The position numbers and the translations under genes are program-made. The notes below the pieces were generated by a model, which searched no databases, was not told where the DNA came from, and saw only the letters and a program-made list of their open reading frames with translations. DNA of 64,000 nucleotides from Terriglobia bacterium (lineage in GTDB: Bacteria > Acidobacteriota > Terriglobia > Terriglobales > Acidobacteriaceae), in assembly GCA_020073215.1 (NCBI GenBank), contig JAIQFO010000018.1, positions 29,971 to 93,970 of the forward strand, given 5' to 3'. Every line of letters starts with the position of its first letter. Within the stretch, counting starts at the first letter, position 1. Shown here piece after piece: positions 1-8,138 of this stretch.

Positions 1-87
1 TCACTTCTAAATATCGTCCTTCACGACTAGATTCCGCTCCCGCGAATCCTAGAGTGCGCTCCGAGACCCGCCAGCGGCGGCAAATCA

Positions 88-288
88 TTAGTTTGCTGGA
101 TCGAATCCTGTGAGTGGCAACATCTTCGTCGCTACCAGCACTTCCAACAGAGTGGCGGTATTGCGAACGCTTCCCGAGATGATGAGGAGTGCTTCTGAAA
201 CGAGGGAATGTTGCCCCGCCAGTGAGTCAAGGCGGTCACTCACGCCGTAGAGTCGTTGCACTTCTTGCAGGATTGCGGTCGAAGGCAT
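88..288 (-). CDS. small conserved-looking hypothetical protein
   Basis: This is a 66-residue reading frame starting with ATG. An AGGAAA stretch about 12 bases upstream could serve as a weak ribosome binding site. The protein is mostly helical in character: an N-terminal amphipathic stretch is followed by a region rich in Leu, Ile and Val. It has no Cys motif, signal peptide or clear membrane span. The composition is protein-like, and I have the impression of similar short proteins in acidobacterial islands, but I cannot name a family. It points away from the small-RNA-like units on its right and may be the last gene of something outside the window. Confidence 0.5.
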   Translation of the reverse strand: MPSTAILQEVQRLYGVSDRLDSLAGQHSLVSEALLIISGSVRNTATLLEVLVATKMLPLTGFDPAN

Positions 289-509
289 TTGGCTACCGAC
301 TTTCCTGAGAGCCTAAGGAGGGGAGAACTGCAGATGGACTGACTTAGTTCAGAGAACCTGAAAGAGGAGAAAGTCGTGACCGCCTCAACAAGAAGTATAG
401 CAGGTCCATCCCGCGCAGTCGCTGGCGCACAATCCCCTCAGCAAACTGACCAGGTGCACCAGAAGGGCTAGAATTCATCGCTCGACGTGATCCCCATACA
501 TTTCAGAAC

Positions 510-525
510 TGAGCAATTCTGAACA
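510..525 (+). promoter_or_regulatory. direct-repeat operator copy A (TGAGCA-ATTC-TGAACA)
   Basis: Two TGANCA hexamers lie 10 bases apart in front of the first small-RNA-like unit. A TATCTT hexamer that could be a -10 box begins 28 bases after the start of the second hexamer, so the repeat would cover roughly -50 to -35. This is one of nine copies between 0.5 and 15.1 kb. Confidence 0.6.
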
Positions 526-554
526 GATTTCGGAATTGGCGCTGGTGTATCTTC

Positions 555-667
555 CTCCTCATCGAACATGAAGAGATGTCGTAGGAGCTACGCGGCCACC
601 GCTAACCCCGGTCGTTTTTGCTCCCCTGGTGGCGCAGCGGCAGAAAAGTCTGCGCCACTTCTTTTTT
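555..667 (+). ncRNA. putative small RNA, unit 1
   Basis: No good reading frame covers this segment, but it has the layout of a short transcript. Operator copy A and a TATCTT box precede it, and a textbook rho-independent terminator ends it. A core starting at 585 (GAGCTACGCGGCC) also occurs in unit 2 at 763. In both units exactly 44 bases separate the start of GAGCTA from the start of the terminator stem, while the 5' parts differ in sequence and length. The 5' end given here is inferred from the -10-like box. Function is unknown; an RNA regulator controlled with the neighbouring stress genes is the simplest reading. Confidence 0.55.
629..667 (+). terminator. rho-independent terminator of small-RNA unit 1
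   Basis: GTGGCGCAG (629-637) pairs perfectly with CTGCGCCAC (650-658) and is followed by TTCTTTTTT. The same stem sequence is reused in unit 2. Confidence 0.85.
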
Positions 668-708
668 GGAAGTAGCAATCAACGCACAATGCCCCTTGAT
701 TTTAGGAC

Positions 709-724
709 TGTGCAATTTTGATCA
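709..724 (+). promoter_or_regulatory. direct-repeat operator copy B (TGTGCA-ATTT-TGATCA)
   Basis: This is the second tandem copy, 199 bases after copy A. The following bases (GATTTC, then GAATTGGCGCTG) also match the sequence after copy A. A TAAGTT hexamer begins 28 bases after the start of the second half-site. Confidence 0.6.
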
Positions 725-754
725 GATTTCCGAATTGGCGCTGTTGTAAGTTTC

Positions 755-841
755 TTTCTGACGAGCTATGCGGCCCGAGAGGTCGCCGGGGTCGTCTGCT
801 CGAATAATGGCGCAGCTGTTGAGGCTGCGCCATTTTTTCTT
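755..841 (+). ncRNA. putative small RNA, unit 2
   Basis: This is a paralogue of unit 1. It has the same upstream operator block, a shorter 5' segment, the core GAGCTATGCGGCC at 763 and a GGGGTCGTCTGCTCG segment matching its counterpart in unit 1. It ends in a terminator built on the same GGCGCAG stem. GAGC near 763 and GCTC near 798 can pair to close the core. The match of promoter, core and terminator with divergence between them supports a duplicated RNA gene. The 5' end is inferred. Confidence 0.55.
807..841 (+). terminator. rho-independent terminator of small-RNA unit 2
   Basis: ATGGCGCAGC (807-816) pairs with GCTGCGCCAT (824-833) around a 7-base loop, followed by six T residues and CTT. 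Confidence 0.85.
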
Positions 842-951
842 AAGACGCTGTTGCACAGGACGACCGACGCGCCATGCACTCCTCTCGGTGGATCGCATCC
901 GATGAGTCACTTCCGGCTGACACGTGTGGAATCCACGACACGTGCATAGTT

Positions 952-967
952 TGAGCAATTTTGAACA
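952..967 (+). promoter_or_regulatory. direct-repeat operator copy C (TGAGCA-ATTT-TGAACA)
   Basis: The motif ends about 45 bases before the ATG of the response regulator at 1013. TTGAAC, a 17-base gap and TATTGA can also be read as a sigma-70 promoter that uses the second half-site as its -35 box. Confidence 0.6.
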
Positions 968-1012
968 GTTTCCCGAGCCCAAGTATTGAAAATTGATTCT
1001 TGAAGGTGAACT

Positions 1013-1423
1013 ATGCCCCTATCGACTTATCCCGAACTCTCCAACGGAGTAGTTCTGTGCATCGACGATAACCAGGATGTACTGGAATGCGAAAAGGCAT
1101 TCCTCGAAACCTTTGGGTATACCGTCCTGACCGCGCCCAGCGGCAGCAAGGGACTGGAACTGGCTTCCGCCCATTCGGTTGACGTTGTAATCGTCGACTA
1201 TTTCATGCCCGGGATGAGCGGACCAGAGGTCGCCATCGAAATGAGACGGCTTAGGCCGCAAGCGCCAATCATCATGCTTTCCGGGGCAGTGGATGTTCCT
1301 GAGCAAGCCTTGAAATTGGTGGACGCTTTCGTCACTAAGGATCGTTTGGCCAGCCAGTTGTTGTCTGCGATCGCACAGTTGCACGGATGCGGATCAATCC
1401 CTCCGCCTTCATTTGACGCATAA
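1013..1423 (+). CDS. single-domain response regulator (CheY-like receiver)
   Basis: This 136-residue protein is a lone receiver domain with no output domain. The acidic pair is D18-D19, the phospho-acceptor is D62 in the IVDYFMPG segment, the switch Ser is S90 and the conserved Lys is K109. Such proteins pass phosphate between kinases or bind a partner directly. It resembles the second receiver at 3942-4346 closely, including the MPxM-x-G-x-EVA segment after the acceptor Asp, so the two look like paralogues. An AAGG-type ribosome site precedes the ATG and operator copy C lies just upstream. No kinase gene is adjacent, so the partner is unknown. Confidence 0.9.
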   Translation: MPLSTYPELSNGVVLCIDDNQDVLECEKAFLETFGYTVLTAPSGSKGLELASAHSVDVVIVDYFMPGMSGPEVAIEMRRLRPQAPIIMLSGAVDVPEQALKLVDAFVTKDRLASQLLSAIAQLHGCGSIPPPSFDA

Positions 1424-1570
1424 CGGCGAGAAGCCGTTTCTGAATATCTTGCTGTTTGCAGGTCTGCTCCAGGTTGTGTGCTCGGCATCGCATCCCTGGT
1501 TGTGCCGATTCCCCATCGCGAAGACGCAGAGTGTTAAGACCGGGGACATAAGCATCGGCGTGCAAACCAG

Positions 1571-2263
1571 TCACAGTGAACGCGTGTTGCAAATCATTAG
1601 TGCGGTGCCGATCGCAGGCGGGATCGCGCGGTTCCGTGAAGATTGCACAGGCGGAGTATGAGCATTTGAGTGGAGACGAGGAGTTGGCTCAAAGGAAGGC
1701 CGTTCGTACCGCGTCCTGCCTTCGACTAAGGTGTGGTTCTTGTCGATGGTGATCTTCCGGGCCTGCCCGAGATCGGAAATCTGTATGTTGTTCAGTTGGA
1801 TGTCGAGGCCCTCGGTGATGGCCGTGCCCCCAGTGAGGCGGGCAATGTCCTGCAACATACTCTTGCGCTGATCCCCGAGGCCAGGAGTCCGGACGGCAGC
1901 CACTTGCAGTGAGCCACGCAGTTTGTTCACCACGAGAGTAGCCAGCGCCTCGCCCTCAACGTCCTCTGCGATGATGAGCAGCGGCCTGCCACTCTTTGTG
2001 ATCTGCTCAAGCAGCGGGAGCAGGTCCATCTTAAAACTGATTTTCTTTTCCTGAATAAAAACGTAGACGTTCTCAAGGACAACCTGCATGAGTTCGGGGT
2101 CAGTGATGAAGTAGGGTGAGAGGTATCCGCAGTCGAATTGCATGCCACCCGCCTGCGGTTTGTCGCAGGAGCCGCGGGCCATGATGCTCACGGCGCGGAC
2201 GGCGGCAGTTTCTTCCATACGACCCAGAATGCGCTCGTCTACGGTAGCAAGTTTCGCAGCCAT
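1571..2263 (-). pseudogene. GroEL fragment retaining the apical domain
   Basis: The ATG has a good GGAGG site and begins MAAK, as GroEL does. After about 40 residues of poor match, the protein follows the GroEL apical domain for about 140 residues. Landmarks include [42 protein letters not shown] and LTGG. The match stops after TLVEG, and the last 55 residues look out of frame. The equatorial ATPase domain, both intermediate parts and the GGM tail are missing. It could be a decayed gene with an internal deletion, or a stand-alone apical domain kept for substrate binding. Loss at both ends makes decay more likely. No groES is adjacent. Confidence 0.75.
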
Positions 2264-2307
2264 GATTGCAACACCTCCATCGTCCGTGCTTCTGGGGCTG
2301 GGGGAGT

Positions 2308-2341
2308 AAAAAAGGGCACCCTGTGAAAACTCAGGATGCCC
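2308..2341 (-). terminator. rho-independent terminator
   Basis: Read on the minus strand, GGGCATCCTG and CAGGGTGCCC form a 10-base stem with one mismatch around an 8-base loop, followed by TTTTTT. It lies directly after the end of the WXXGXW-repeat gene. Confidence 0.85.
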
Positions 2342-2383
2342 AGAGAATTACATCCCAGTTTGATCCGAGCCGAAACCTTGCCG

Positions 2384-3613
2384 TTACTGCGGCGGCTTCT
2401 CGTCTCGCTTTGGCTTTTCGTCCGGTTGCTTCTTCTCCTGCGGCTTCTGCGCTGCGGGCTCCGGACGCTGTTGTTGCTGCGGTGCAGGCCGCGCTTCTGC
2501 AGGAGGAGAGGTGCGCTGGGGCTGCGACCGCTCGCTCGGCGGAGGAGTCTGTGGCCGCTGAGCAGGCTCGTTCCGGGTTTCCGGCCGAGGAGCCGGCTGG
2601 GCCGTGGGCGGACGGTTCGACTCCGCCCGGTTGTTCGGCTGTGCGGTCGGCGGCCGGGACGTTTCCGGCGCAGTGTTTGGCTGCGCCGTCGGCGGACGAT
2701 TCGCTTCTGGCCGATTTGGTTCCGGACGGCTGGGCTCCGGTCGATTGTTCGGCTGGGCCTTCGGCGGACGATTCTCTTCTGGCTGTTTGTTCGGCTGCGT
2801 GGGGCTAGTGGCGTTGTTCTCGGGATGCATGGCTGGCGTATTGGCCGCCGGCTGAACGGGGGCATGCTTGGCCGGAGGGTTATAAGGCGCCCCTGCCGCT
2901 TTGGCCGGTACCACTGCGCGATCGCTAAATGCTCCAGGCTTCGGAGTAGCAGCGACTGCTGGTTTGCCATGATTCACGGAAGCCCGCTGCTCCGGGTTCG
3001 TGCGGGCCGCCTGTGCATGTTGAGTTTGAACGGCTACAGCCGGAATATGCTTCTCACGTGCCGCCGCCTCTTCTTGAGGCCTCGGACGCGCGCTGATCCC
3101 GCCAGTGCCGCCGTTGTAGCTGACCCGGTTCACCGTGGTGCTGTTGATCACCGTGGTGTTGTAAACGTTGTGAATGACGGTGACGTTCACGTTGTTCACC
3201 GATTGGTTGTAGAAAAAGCGTCCGTTATCCCAACGTCCACCTTCATAGCCTTCGCCGAAGTAACCGTAGCCGTAACTAATCCCGCCGTAGAAACCGACGT
3301 GCGGACCCCAGTAGCCGTCATAGAAGACATACCCGTTGCCGCCCCAGCCCCAATAAGCTGGAGTCCACAGGAAACCAACTTCTGGAGCCATTACCCATGT
3401 CCCCGGCACCCAGTAATAATCGTCGAAGTCGCTGTCGTAAGCCCAGTACCCAGGTGTCCAGAGATAACCGTCGCCGGGACAAAGAGGCTGCTCGTAGACG
3501 GGCAGTGGTGGCGGGGCGAAGCTGATCGATATGCCGATTTGTGCAAACGATGCCGCCGACAGGGACAGCATCACGAGCGCGAACAATAGCGTACGAATGA
3601 AACGAATATGCAT
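2384..3613 (-). CDS. secreted WXXGXW-repeat protein with proline-rich tail
   Basis: I chose the ATG at 3613, which has an AGAGGA site and opens a clear signal peptide (MHIRF, then a hydrophobic core ending SFAQ). The mature part has repeats of aromatic residues and Gly of the WTPGYW / WVPGTW / WTPAYWGWGG kind, typical of the YXWV/WXXGXW repeat family. A Gly/Tyr/Asn-rich segment follows, then about 180 residues very rich in Pro, Asn, Gln, Glu and Arg with repeats of the RPPTAQPN type. Cell-surface or envelope location is likely; the function is not known. The reversed GC-rich repeats create long spurious reading frames on the other strand. Confidence 0.8.
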   Translation of the reverse strand: MHIRFIRTLLFALVMLSLSAASFAQIGISISFAPPPLPVYEQPLCPGDGYLWTPGYWAYDSDFDDYYWVPGTWVMAPEVGFLWTPAYWGWGGNGYVFYDGYWGPHVGFYGGISYGYGYFGEGYEGGRWDNGRFFYNQSVNNVNVTVIHNVYNTTVINSTTVNRVSYNGGTGGISARPRPQEEAAAREKHIPAVAVQTQHAQAARTNPEQRASVNHGKPAVAATPKPGAFSDRAVVPAKAAGAPYNPPAKHAPVQPAANTPAMHPENNATSPTQPNKQPEENRPPKAQPNNRPEPSRPEPNRPEANRPPTAQPNTAPETSRPPTAQPNNRAESNRPPTAQPAPRPETRNEPAQRPQTPPPSERSQPQRTSPPAEARPAPQQQQRPEPAAQKPQEKKQPDEKPKRDEKPPQ

Positions 3614-3941
3614 TGTGGTTCCTCTTGGCCGATGATCCTTCGCTTGCCCGGTCTCGCTCTGCGGCTGCGGGTTGCGTGGATGGAAAGGCCGATTTCCGCG
3701 ACGAAACGTACTGAAGCCTCTGTCTCGCGCGCAAATAGTTGTCGCCGAAACCTTCTCATTTCGGAGATTATGAAGTCTGTGCAAAAAAGCTCACTTCGAG
3801 CCTGCGTCCCACAGGAAATGAGCCCCGCCCGGCTTGGCCATGATTGCGTCATCCTTTTCTTCAGTTGCTCAGAAGATCGCGGGAAGCAACGGCCAGGCGC
3901 AATCCGTACTCTTCAAGCCACGGGCCAGCCCTATCTATATC
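3614..3941. other. intergenic region without recognised gene
   Basis: About 330 bases lie between the start of the WXXGXW-repeat gene and the end of the second response regulator. I see no convincing gene, hairpin terminator or operator copy here. Confidence 0.5.
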
Positions 3942-4346
3942 TCAGGCCGTCAGCCTAGTTTCTTGGGAAGCCGGAGGATTTTCACCGCAGATGCTGGTAA
4001 GCACCGGCAACAAGCGGCTGGATGCTTCGTTCTTGGAAACGAATGCATCAACCACCTTCAATGCGTGTTCTGCAATCCCTTCGTCGCTAGAAAGCATGAT
4101 GATTGGAGTATGTGGCCGGAGGCGCTTTATCTCGGTGGCAACCTCATGCCCATTCATCTCGGGCATGTGGTAATCGACGATCACCGCAGCCAGCACGCAA
4201 GCTGCCGCAATTTGTATGCCTTGTCGAGCGGAGGCCGCAGTAAGCACGGAAAATCCCCGTCTCTCCAGCAGGGCGCGCTGGTAACCCAATATGCTGTCAT
4301 CGTCGTCGATGCACAGAATCGTTTTGCGCCCTGGGTAATTGGACAT
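3942..4346 (-). CDS. single-domain response regulator (CheY-like receiver)
   Basis: This is a 134-residue lone receiver domain. It has the acidic cluster D14-D17, phospho-acceptor D58 (IVDYHMPEMNG), switch Ser S86 and Lys K105. It is a paralogue of the receiver at 1013 and, like it, lacks an output domain. The shared RPxxPIIMLS and ALKxVDAFV-x-K segments support a recent common origin. Its promoter region carries operator copy D at nearly the same distance from the start codon as copy C has for the other receiver (48 against 45 bases), which suggests common control. Confidence 0.9.
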   Translation of the reverse strand: MSNYPGRKTILCIDDDDSILGYQRALLERRGFSVLTAASARQGIQIAAACVLAAVIVDYHMPEMNGHEVATEIKRLRPHTPIIMLSSDEGIAEHALKVVDAFVSKNEASSRLLPVLTSICGENPPASQETRLTA

Positions 4347-4395
4347 AACTTGGTCTTCTCACCCATGATGATCGACGATATACCTAGGCCAAAGC

Positions 4396-4411
4396 TGATC
4401 AAATTTGCACA
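4396..4411 (-). promoter_or_regulatory. direct-repeat operator copy D (TGTGCA-AATT-TGATCA)
   Basis: Read on the minus strand, this copy ends 48 bases before the ATG of the receiver at 4346. GGTATATC follows at a shorter distance than the -10-like boxes seen after copies A, B, E and I. Confidence 0.6.
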
Positions 4412-4504
4412 CTAGAACAAGTCTCAGAAAGTTTCATCAACTGCACCGTCGCCTGCACGTTGGGTGGGTGACACCTAACCGCCCCGGCCTTGGCTTGGCC
4501 CCGC

Positions 4505-5200
4505 TCACGAGATTGTTCCGAACAGCGACCCGGCGCCGGCAGTCACCGCCATGGCGAGCGCACCCCAGAATGTGACGCGTATTGCGCCCATCATCACTCC
4601 TGCGCCACCAGCACGTGCGGCCAACCCACCTAGCAGAGCGAGGAATACCAGTGAAGTTCCAGAGACCAAAGGAATCAAACCCCTCGCCGGGGCCAGGGCG
4701 GCGACCAAGAGAGGCATGGCCGCGCCCACGGCGAAACTGCCAGCCGATGCCAATGCGGCCTGAATCGGACGCGCACGGAAAGTTTCGGAAATGCCAAGTT
4801 CGTCGCGGGCATGTGCGCCCAGCGCATCATGGTCCATCAACTGTTCGGCGACCTGTTTCGCGAGCGCTGGTTTGAGCCCGCGAGCGACGTAGATGGCCAT
4901 CAGTTCCTTGTGTTCGCCCTTGTCGTCTGCTTTGAGTTCCGCGCGCTCCAGCGCCAGGTCAGCCTGTTCGGTGTCGGCTTGGGAGTGCACGGAAACGTAC
5001 TCCCCGGCAGCCATCGACATAGAACCAGCCACCAGGCCGGCGATCCCCGCAACCAATACGTTGCTGTGAGTCGCATGCGCGGCTGCGACGCCAAGCACCA
5101 GGCTCGCGGTTGAAAGGAGACCGTCGTTCGCGCCCAACACCGACGCGCGTAGCCAGCCGGTGCGTCCTGCGCGATGTCGTTCCCTGTGGCGTACAAACAT
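4505..5200 (-). CDS. VIT/CCC1-family membrane transporter
   Basis: From the ATG at 5200 the protein has 231 residues. The N-terminal segment ERHRAGRTGWLRASVLGAND followed by GLLSTASLVLGV is the hallmark of the VIT1/CCC1 family, which moves Fe2+ or Mn2+. Next come GSMSMAAGEYVSVHSQADTE and a charged helical segment like the cytosolic metal-binding region. Three hydrophobic spans follow at the C end. A GTG at 5266 would add 22 residues and overlap the small gene upstream; the ATG fits the family start better. Together with the small gene at 5254-5397 it seems to form a two-gene unit, perhaps linked to metal storage or oxidative stress. Confidence 0.85.
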   Translation of the reverse strand: MFVRHRERHRAGRTGWLRASVLGANDGLLSTASLVLGVAAAHATHSNVLVAGIAGLVAGSMSMAAGEYVSVHSQADTEQADLALERAELKADDKGEHKELMAIYVARGLKPALAKQVAEQLMDHDALGAHARDELGISETFRARPIQAALASAGSFAVGAAMPLLVAALAPARGLIPLVSGTSLVFLALLGGLAARAGGAGVMMGAIRVTFWGALAMAVTAGAGSLFGTIS

Positions 5201-5253
5201 GGTTTCGAAGCTGAGTTTTGACAATGCTAATGAATGACGGACTGCCCGGAGCG

Positions 5254-5397
5254 TCAACTCGCACACTTGTCGGGTTGTTTCCGCAGGATGCTCTCGCGTA
5301 ATAGGTACCCGACGCGCTCCTTAATATGTTGCGGTAGGGTCCGATATGCCTCCCGCAATTCCTCCAGAAGCTTCCCAGTGGATTGAACGTCGTTCAT
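5254..5397 (-). CDS. small hypothetical protein upstream of VIT transporter
   Basis: This 47-residue frame has a strong GGAGG site before ATG (5397) and starts MNDVQSTGKLLEELREAYRT. It is helical and charged, with one Cys near the C end (KCAS). The frame ends just before the VIT gene and overlaps its possible GTG start, so the two are probably translated together. I do not recognise the family. The good ribosome site and operon position are the main evidence that it is real. Confidence 0.55.
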   Translation of the reverse strand: MNDVQSTGKLLEELREAYRTLPQHIKERVGYLLRESILRKQPDKCAS

Positions 5398-5720
5398 GGC
5401 AACCTCCATTTGTTCCGGACCGGCCAACACTCGCGGTCCGTCCTCAATATGTTCCGTAGCGTGACCACAAGCTCTGGGGCGAATAGCGCGCGCTCGTCAC
5501 GCCGGACGAATGTACAGGCGACGCTTGCCTATTATCAAAGTGCAGGATGGCAAAAACTGGTCAAAAGCGAACAGTGAGGGTCGACTGATCCGAGTAAGCC
5601 GTTAGTGCGGGAGCGACGTGCTGGCAGTATTCTTCCTCTGCGTTGGTGGGATGGCTTTGGCCACCATCCAGCGATGGCTGTGCATCTGGGTCCGATATTA
5701 GTGGTGCGGTGCGGTTTGAA
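5398..5720. other. intergenic region with a weak operator-like site
   Basis: No convincing gene is present. At 5558-5573, read on the minus strand, TGTTCG-CTTT-TGACCA resembles the direct-repeat operator with two mismatches in the first half. It lies about 160 bases upstream of the small gene and VIT transporter. Confidence 0.3.
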
Positions 5721-5927
5721 TTATTCAGAGTTTGTGTTCTTGGCTCTTGGGTGATCGGCGCAAACATGCAATGCAAACTCTTTGTCGCGCTGCAACTCGA
5801 AGTCGCGCATCATTTCATCGAAAGATGTGCCGGTAGGCGCTCCGCTAGGTTTGAAGCGCCAGGTACATTCCGAGCAACCAAAACCCCGAAACCGCTTTTG
5901 CTCAATCCAGCCCAGCTTCCGGCTCAT
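5721..5927 (-). CDS. small zinc-finger-like protein
   Basis: This 68-residue protein begins MSRKLGWIEQKRFRGFGC. A CSEC pair near residues 18-21 and an HVCADH segment near residues 54-59 could bind a zinc ion. The middle (PSGAPTGTSFDEMMRDFELQ) is charged and helical. AGGAGG lies only two bases before the ATG, an unusually short gap. I have a general impression of this type as a short acidobacterial protein of unknown role. A DNA- or protein-binding role would fit but is not shown. Confidence 0.65.
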   Translation of the reverse strand: MSRKLGWIEQKRFRGFGCSECTWRFKPSGAPTGTSFDEMMRDFELQRDKEFALHVCADHPRAKNTNSE

Positions 5928-6402
5928 GGCCTCCTATCTCGTTGCGCCCCAACGTTGTCTGACTGCATGCCTAAGTACCCGCTTGGCGCAAAGGAACGAA
6001 GCGTTCTCCTCTCGCAGCGGCATACGGCCTCATTGCAGCAGAAAACCGTGACCCGGTCCGGGGTGACGGAAAATGCGTAAAGGGACAGGCGAAGTTTAAA
6101 TGCGCCAGTTTTGGACGGTCTGTAGGGCATCCTACATACGTGGCAGAGTTTTTTCGTGCGCTCACCCGATTTTCCGAGTCTCGGTAAAGTGGCGGAATCG
6201 GTCTAGGTGTCGGTCAGGTTTCGTTGGCCTTGAATCGGTCAGTATTGCTCAGTATCGGGTTCGTATCCGGGGTAGTGTTGATAGGTCTCCGAGAGGGGTT
6301 CATCATGCCCTCCGAGAATCCTACCCCGTTTCGCACGGCATGGCAGGCGAGTTCATCCCCGCATCTGCGAGGGTTTTCGGTCCTGATCCTAGTCTGGTAA
6401 GG
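5928..6402. other. long leader region before Crp/Fnr gene
   Basis: About 475 bases precede the regulator. The frame of the regulator stays open back to 6100 but the extra residues are Arg-rich and do not look like protein. The region holds an inverted operator copy (6236-6251) and no other gene I can support. Confidence 0.4.
6236..6251 (-). promoter_or_regulatory. direct-repeat operator copy H (TGAGCA-ATAC-TGACCG)
   Basis: This copy lies upstream of the Crp/Fnr gene but on the strand opposite to it. Only the last base of the second hexamer departs from TGANCA. It may act at a distance or serve an antisense or leftward transcript. Confidence 0.45.
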
Positions 6403-7158
6403 ATGGTTGTGGAAAACAAAGGCCTCCAAGTCGTGCAGTCTGGCGAGCGGACGAATACCGAAGGGAAACCAGTCAGCAACCTAATACTTCTATCGATCTC
6501 CGATAGCGACTACAGCTCACTTCGTCCTCATCTCGAATACGTCAGCTTGCCAAACCATCTAGTCCTTCACGAGGGGGGTGGAAAACTGGAATTTGCGTAT
6601 TTTCCGAATCGAGGTTTGATTTCTCTTGTAGTCGTGATGAAAGACGGAAAGACTGCCGAAGCCGGCATCGTCGGCAATGAGGGCTTTACAGGAACACCAG
6701 CGTCGGTTGGCCTGAGCAGGAGCCCGCTTCAAGCGGTGGTACAAATCACGGGGGATGGGTTTCGGGTAGAGGTCGCAGCTTTGCAAAACACTTTGGAATC
6801 CACTCCACACCTGCAATTGATGTTGAGCCGCTATGCAGTAGTTCAGGGAATGCAGGTTGCACAAACAGCCGCGTGCAATCGGCTGCACGGCATTGAGCAG
6901 CGCCTTGTGCGGTGGTTGCTAATGACTCAGGACAGAGTGGATTCAGAGTCGCTGCCCATCACCCATGATTTTCTCGCAACGATGCTAGGAACAGACAGGC
7001 CTAGCGTGAGCTTGGCAGCGGCTGTTCTACAAAAGAAGAAGCTCATCGAGTACGCCCGTGGTGCGGTGAAGATCGTGAACCGCAAGAAACTTGAAGACTC
7101 CGCCTGTGAGTGCTACGGGATTACCCAACAGTACAATGGCGAACTCGGCTTGAAATAA
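6403..7158 (+). CDS. Crp/Fnr-family transcriptional regulator
   Basis: The ATG at 6403 gives 251 residues; ATG 6340 is an alternative. An N-terminal cyclic-nucleotide-binding-like barrel (for example HLEYVSLPNHLVLHEGGGKLEFAYFPNRG and EAGIVGNEGFTG) is followed by a helical linker and a C-terminal winged helix. The recognition region is HDFLATMLGTDRPSVSLAAAVLQ. The VGNEG segment and the ACNRLHGIEQRLVRWLLMTQDR segment are typical of a Crp subgroup common in Acidobacteria and Proteobacteria that lacks the usual cAMP contacts. The ligand is unknown. It differs from the second Crp/Fnr regulator in this region, so the two probably sense different signals. Confidence 0.85.
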   Translation: MVVENKGLQVVQSGERTNTEGKPVSNLILLSISDSDYSSLRPHLEYVSLPNHLVLHEGGGKLEFAYFPNRGLISLVVVMKDGKTAEAGIVGNEGFTGTPASVGLSRSPLQAVVQITGDGFRVEVAALQNTLESTPHLQLMLSRYAVVQGMQVAQTAACNRLHGIEQRLVRWLLMTQDRVDSESLPITHDFLATMLGTDRPSVSLAAAVLQKKKLIEYARGAVKIVNRKKLEDSACECYGITQQYNGELGLK

Positions 7159-7273
7159 GCCTGCAAGTGAAGACCCGGGCTGTTGGCGGAACTCACAGTG
7201 GAAGACCTGGGCAGGTGCGCGGCACCCGGAAGGGAAGGGTCTAGGCTTAACGTTGCCCTGAATTCCCGACCGA

Positions 7274-7999
7274 TCACCGATTGGAACCCGGATTGGGCGC
7301 TCCGTGCGAATTGTTCAGGTGCATGCGGGAAAGCCATGAGTGGGGCCCGCTATAGAGGAATTCCAAAGCGATGTTTCCACCCACGTACCCCAGCAAACTG
7401 TAGTTGCCCATTCGGAATCCATCCTTGTAGTTGTAGCGGCCGGGATACCAGCCATAGACGGCCGTCATGGTGCCGGCATACGGAGCAACCAGATCAGGAA
7501 AAGAAAAGACGCGATGGCCATCTTCGCCGCGGCGTGCGGTAAAGGTCGAAATCGCGGCGTGGCTCAGCCGCCGAAACACGCCTTTACACTCACAGCGGTA
7601 ATACAGTGTGTCTTCGTGGAAGGCTTGCGAGAGCCCATAGCGCGTCGTCGTAGTCATCGCCGCGATGCCGAAGTCAGACCTGAATCGCTTGCTATAACCC
7701 CTCGCGCCTTGACCCCATTCCGGAGGTGTCTTGTCCGCCTGGTTAATGCCCGCAGCAAGTCCTGCGCCGACGATGGGATACGGCCCGAACGCATCAAAGA
7801 AGTAGTTGCGGAGCTTCGTTGCCTGCGGCGGACGCATGTAAGTCAAATCCGGTTGCGGGCTCGCCGTACTTACTGACAAGTCAACCGTGCTGCCGGAGGA
7901 GTCTCCCGAATTGACCAGTGACTGCGCCTTCGCCAGCACGGGTACGGCCGCGAGGGCCGTGATTACCAACAGCAAGAGCATAATTCGGCGCATCTTCAT
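7274..7999 (-). CDS. secreted acidobacterial protein of unknown function
   Basis: The ATG at 7999 has an AGGAGA site and starts a signal peptide (MKMRRIMLLLLVITALAAVP then AKAQS). The 241-residue protein contains FFDAFGPYPIVGAGLAAGI and TPPEWGQGARGYSKRFRSDFG. Later come HEDTLYYRCECKG and repeated Tyr/Gly-rich segments near GWYPGRYNYKDG. The run of small and aromatic residues suggests a membrane-active or outer-membrane-linked protein. I associate the TPPEWGQG type of segment with secreted acidobacterial proteins but know of no assigned function. It stands alone between convergent and parallel genes. Confidence 0.7.
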   Translation of the reverse strand: MKMRRIMLLLLVITALAAVPVLAKAQSLVNSGDSSGSTVDLSVSTASPQPDLTYMRPPQATKLRNYFFDAFGPYPIVGAGLAAGINQADKTPPEWGQGARGYSKRFRSDFGIAAMTTTTRYGLSQAFHEDTLYYRCECKGVFRRLSHAAISTFTARRGEDGHRVFSFPDLVAPYAGTMTAVYGWYPGRYNYKDGFRMGNYSLLGYVGGNIALEFLYSGPHSWLSRMHLNNSHGAPNPGSNR

Positions 8000-8138
8000 G
8001 AGATTCTCCTTGGTCAATCCTTCGGCAATCTGAGACCAGCCTATATACACCAAAGGGTTACTTCATGCGGTAAGCGGACAAGGTCCATGGTCGCACTGGC
8101 ACGCAATCTCGACCTCTTTGGATCCCCGCTTCCCTGGC

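Noticed and set aside
531..560. TTGGCGCTG before small-RNA unit 1 as a sigma-54 promoter
   Set aside because: No GC follows the GG at the required ten-base distance, in this unit or in the second one.
722..982. An 86-residue minus-strand frame across small-RNA unit 2
   Set aside because: It spans a strong terminator and operator and has no protein-like pattern.
2266..3589. Long plus-strand reading frames opposite the WXXGXW-repeat gene
   Set aside because: They are Arg/Leu- or Ala-rich mirror images of a GC-rich repetitive gene and lack ribosome sites.
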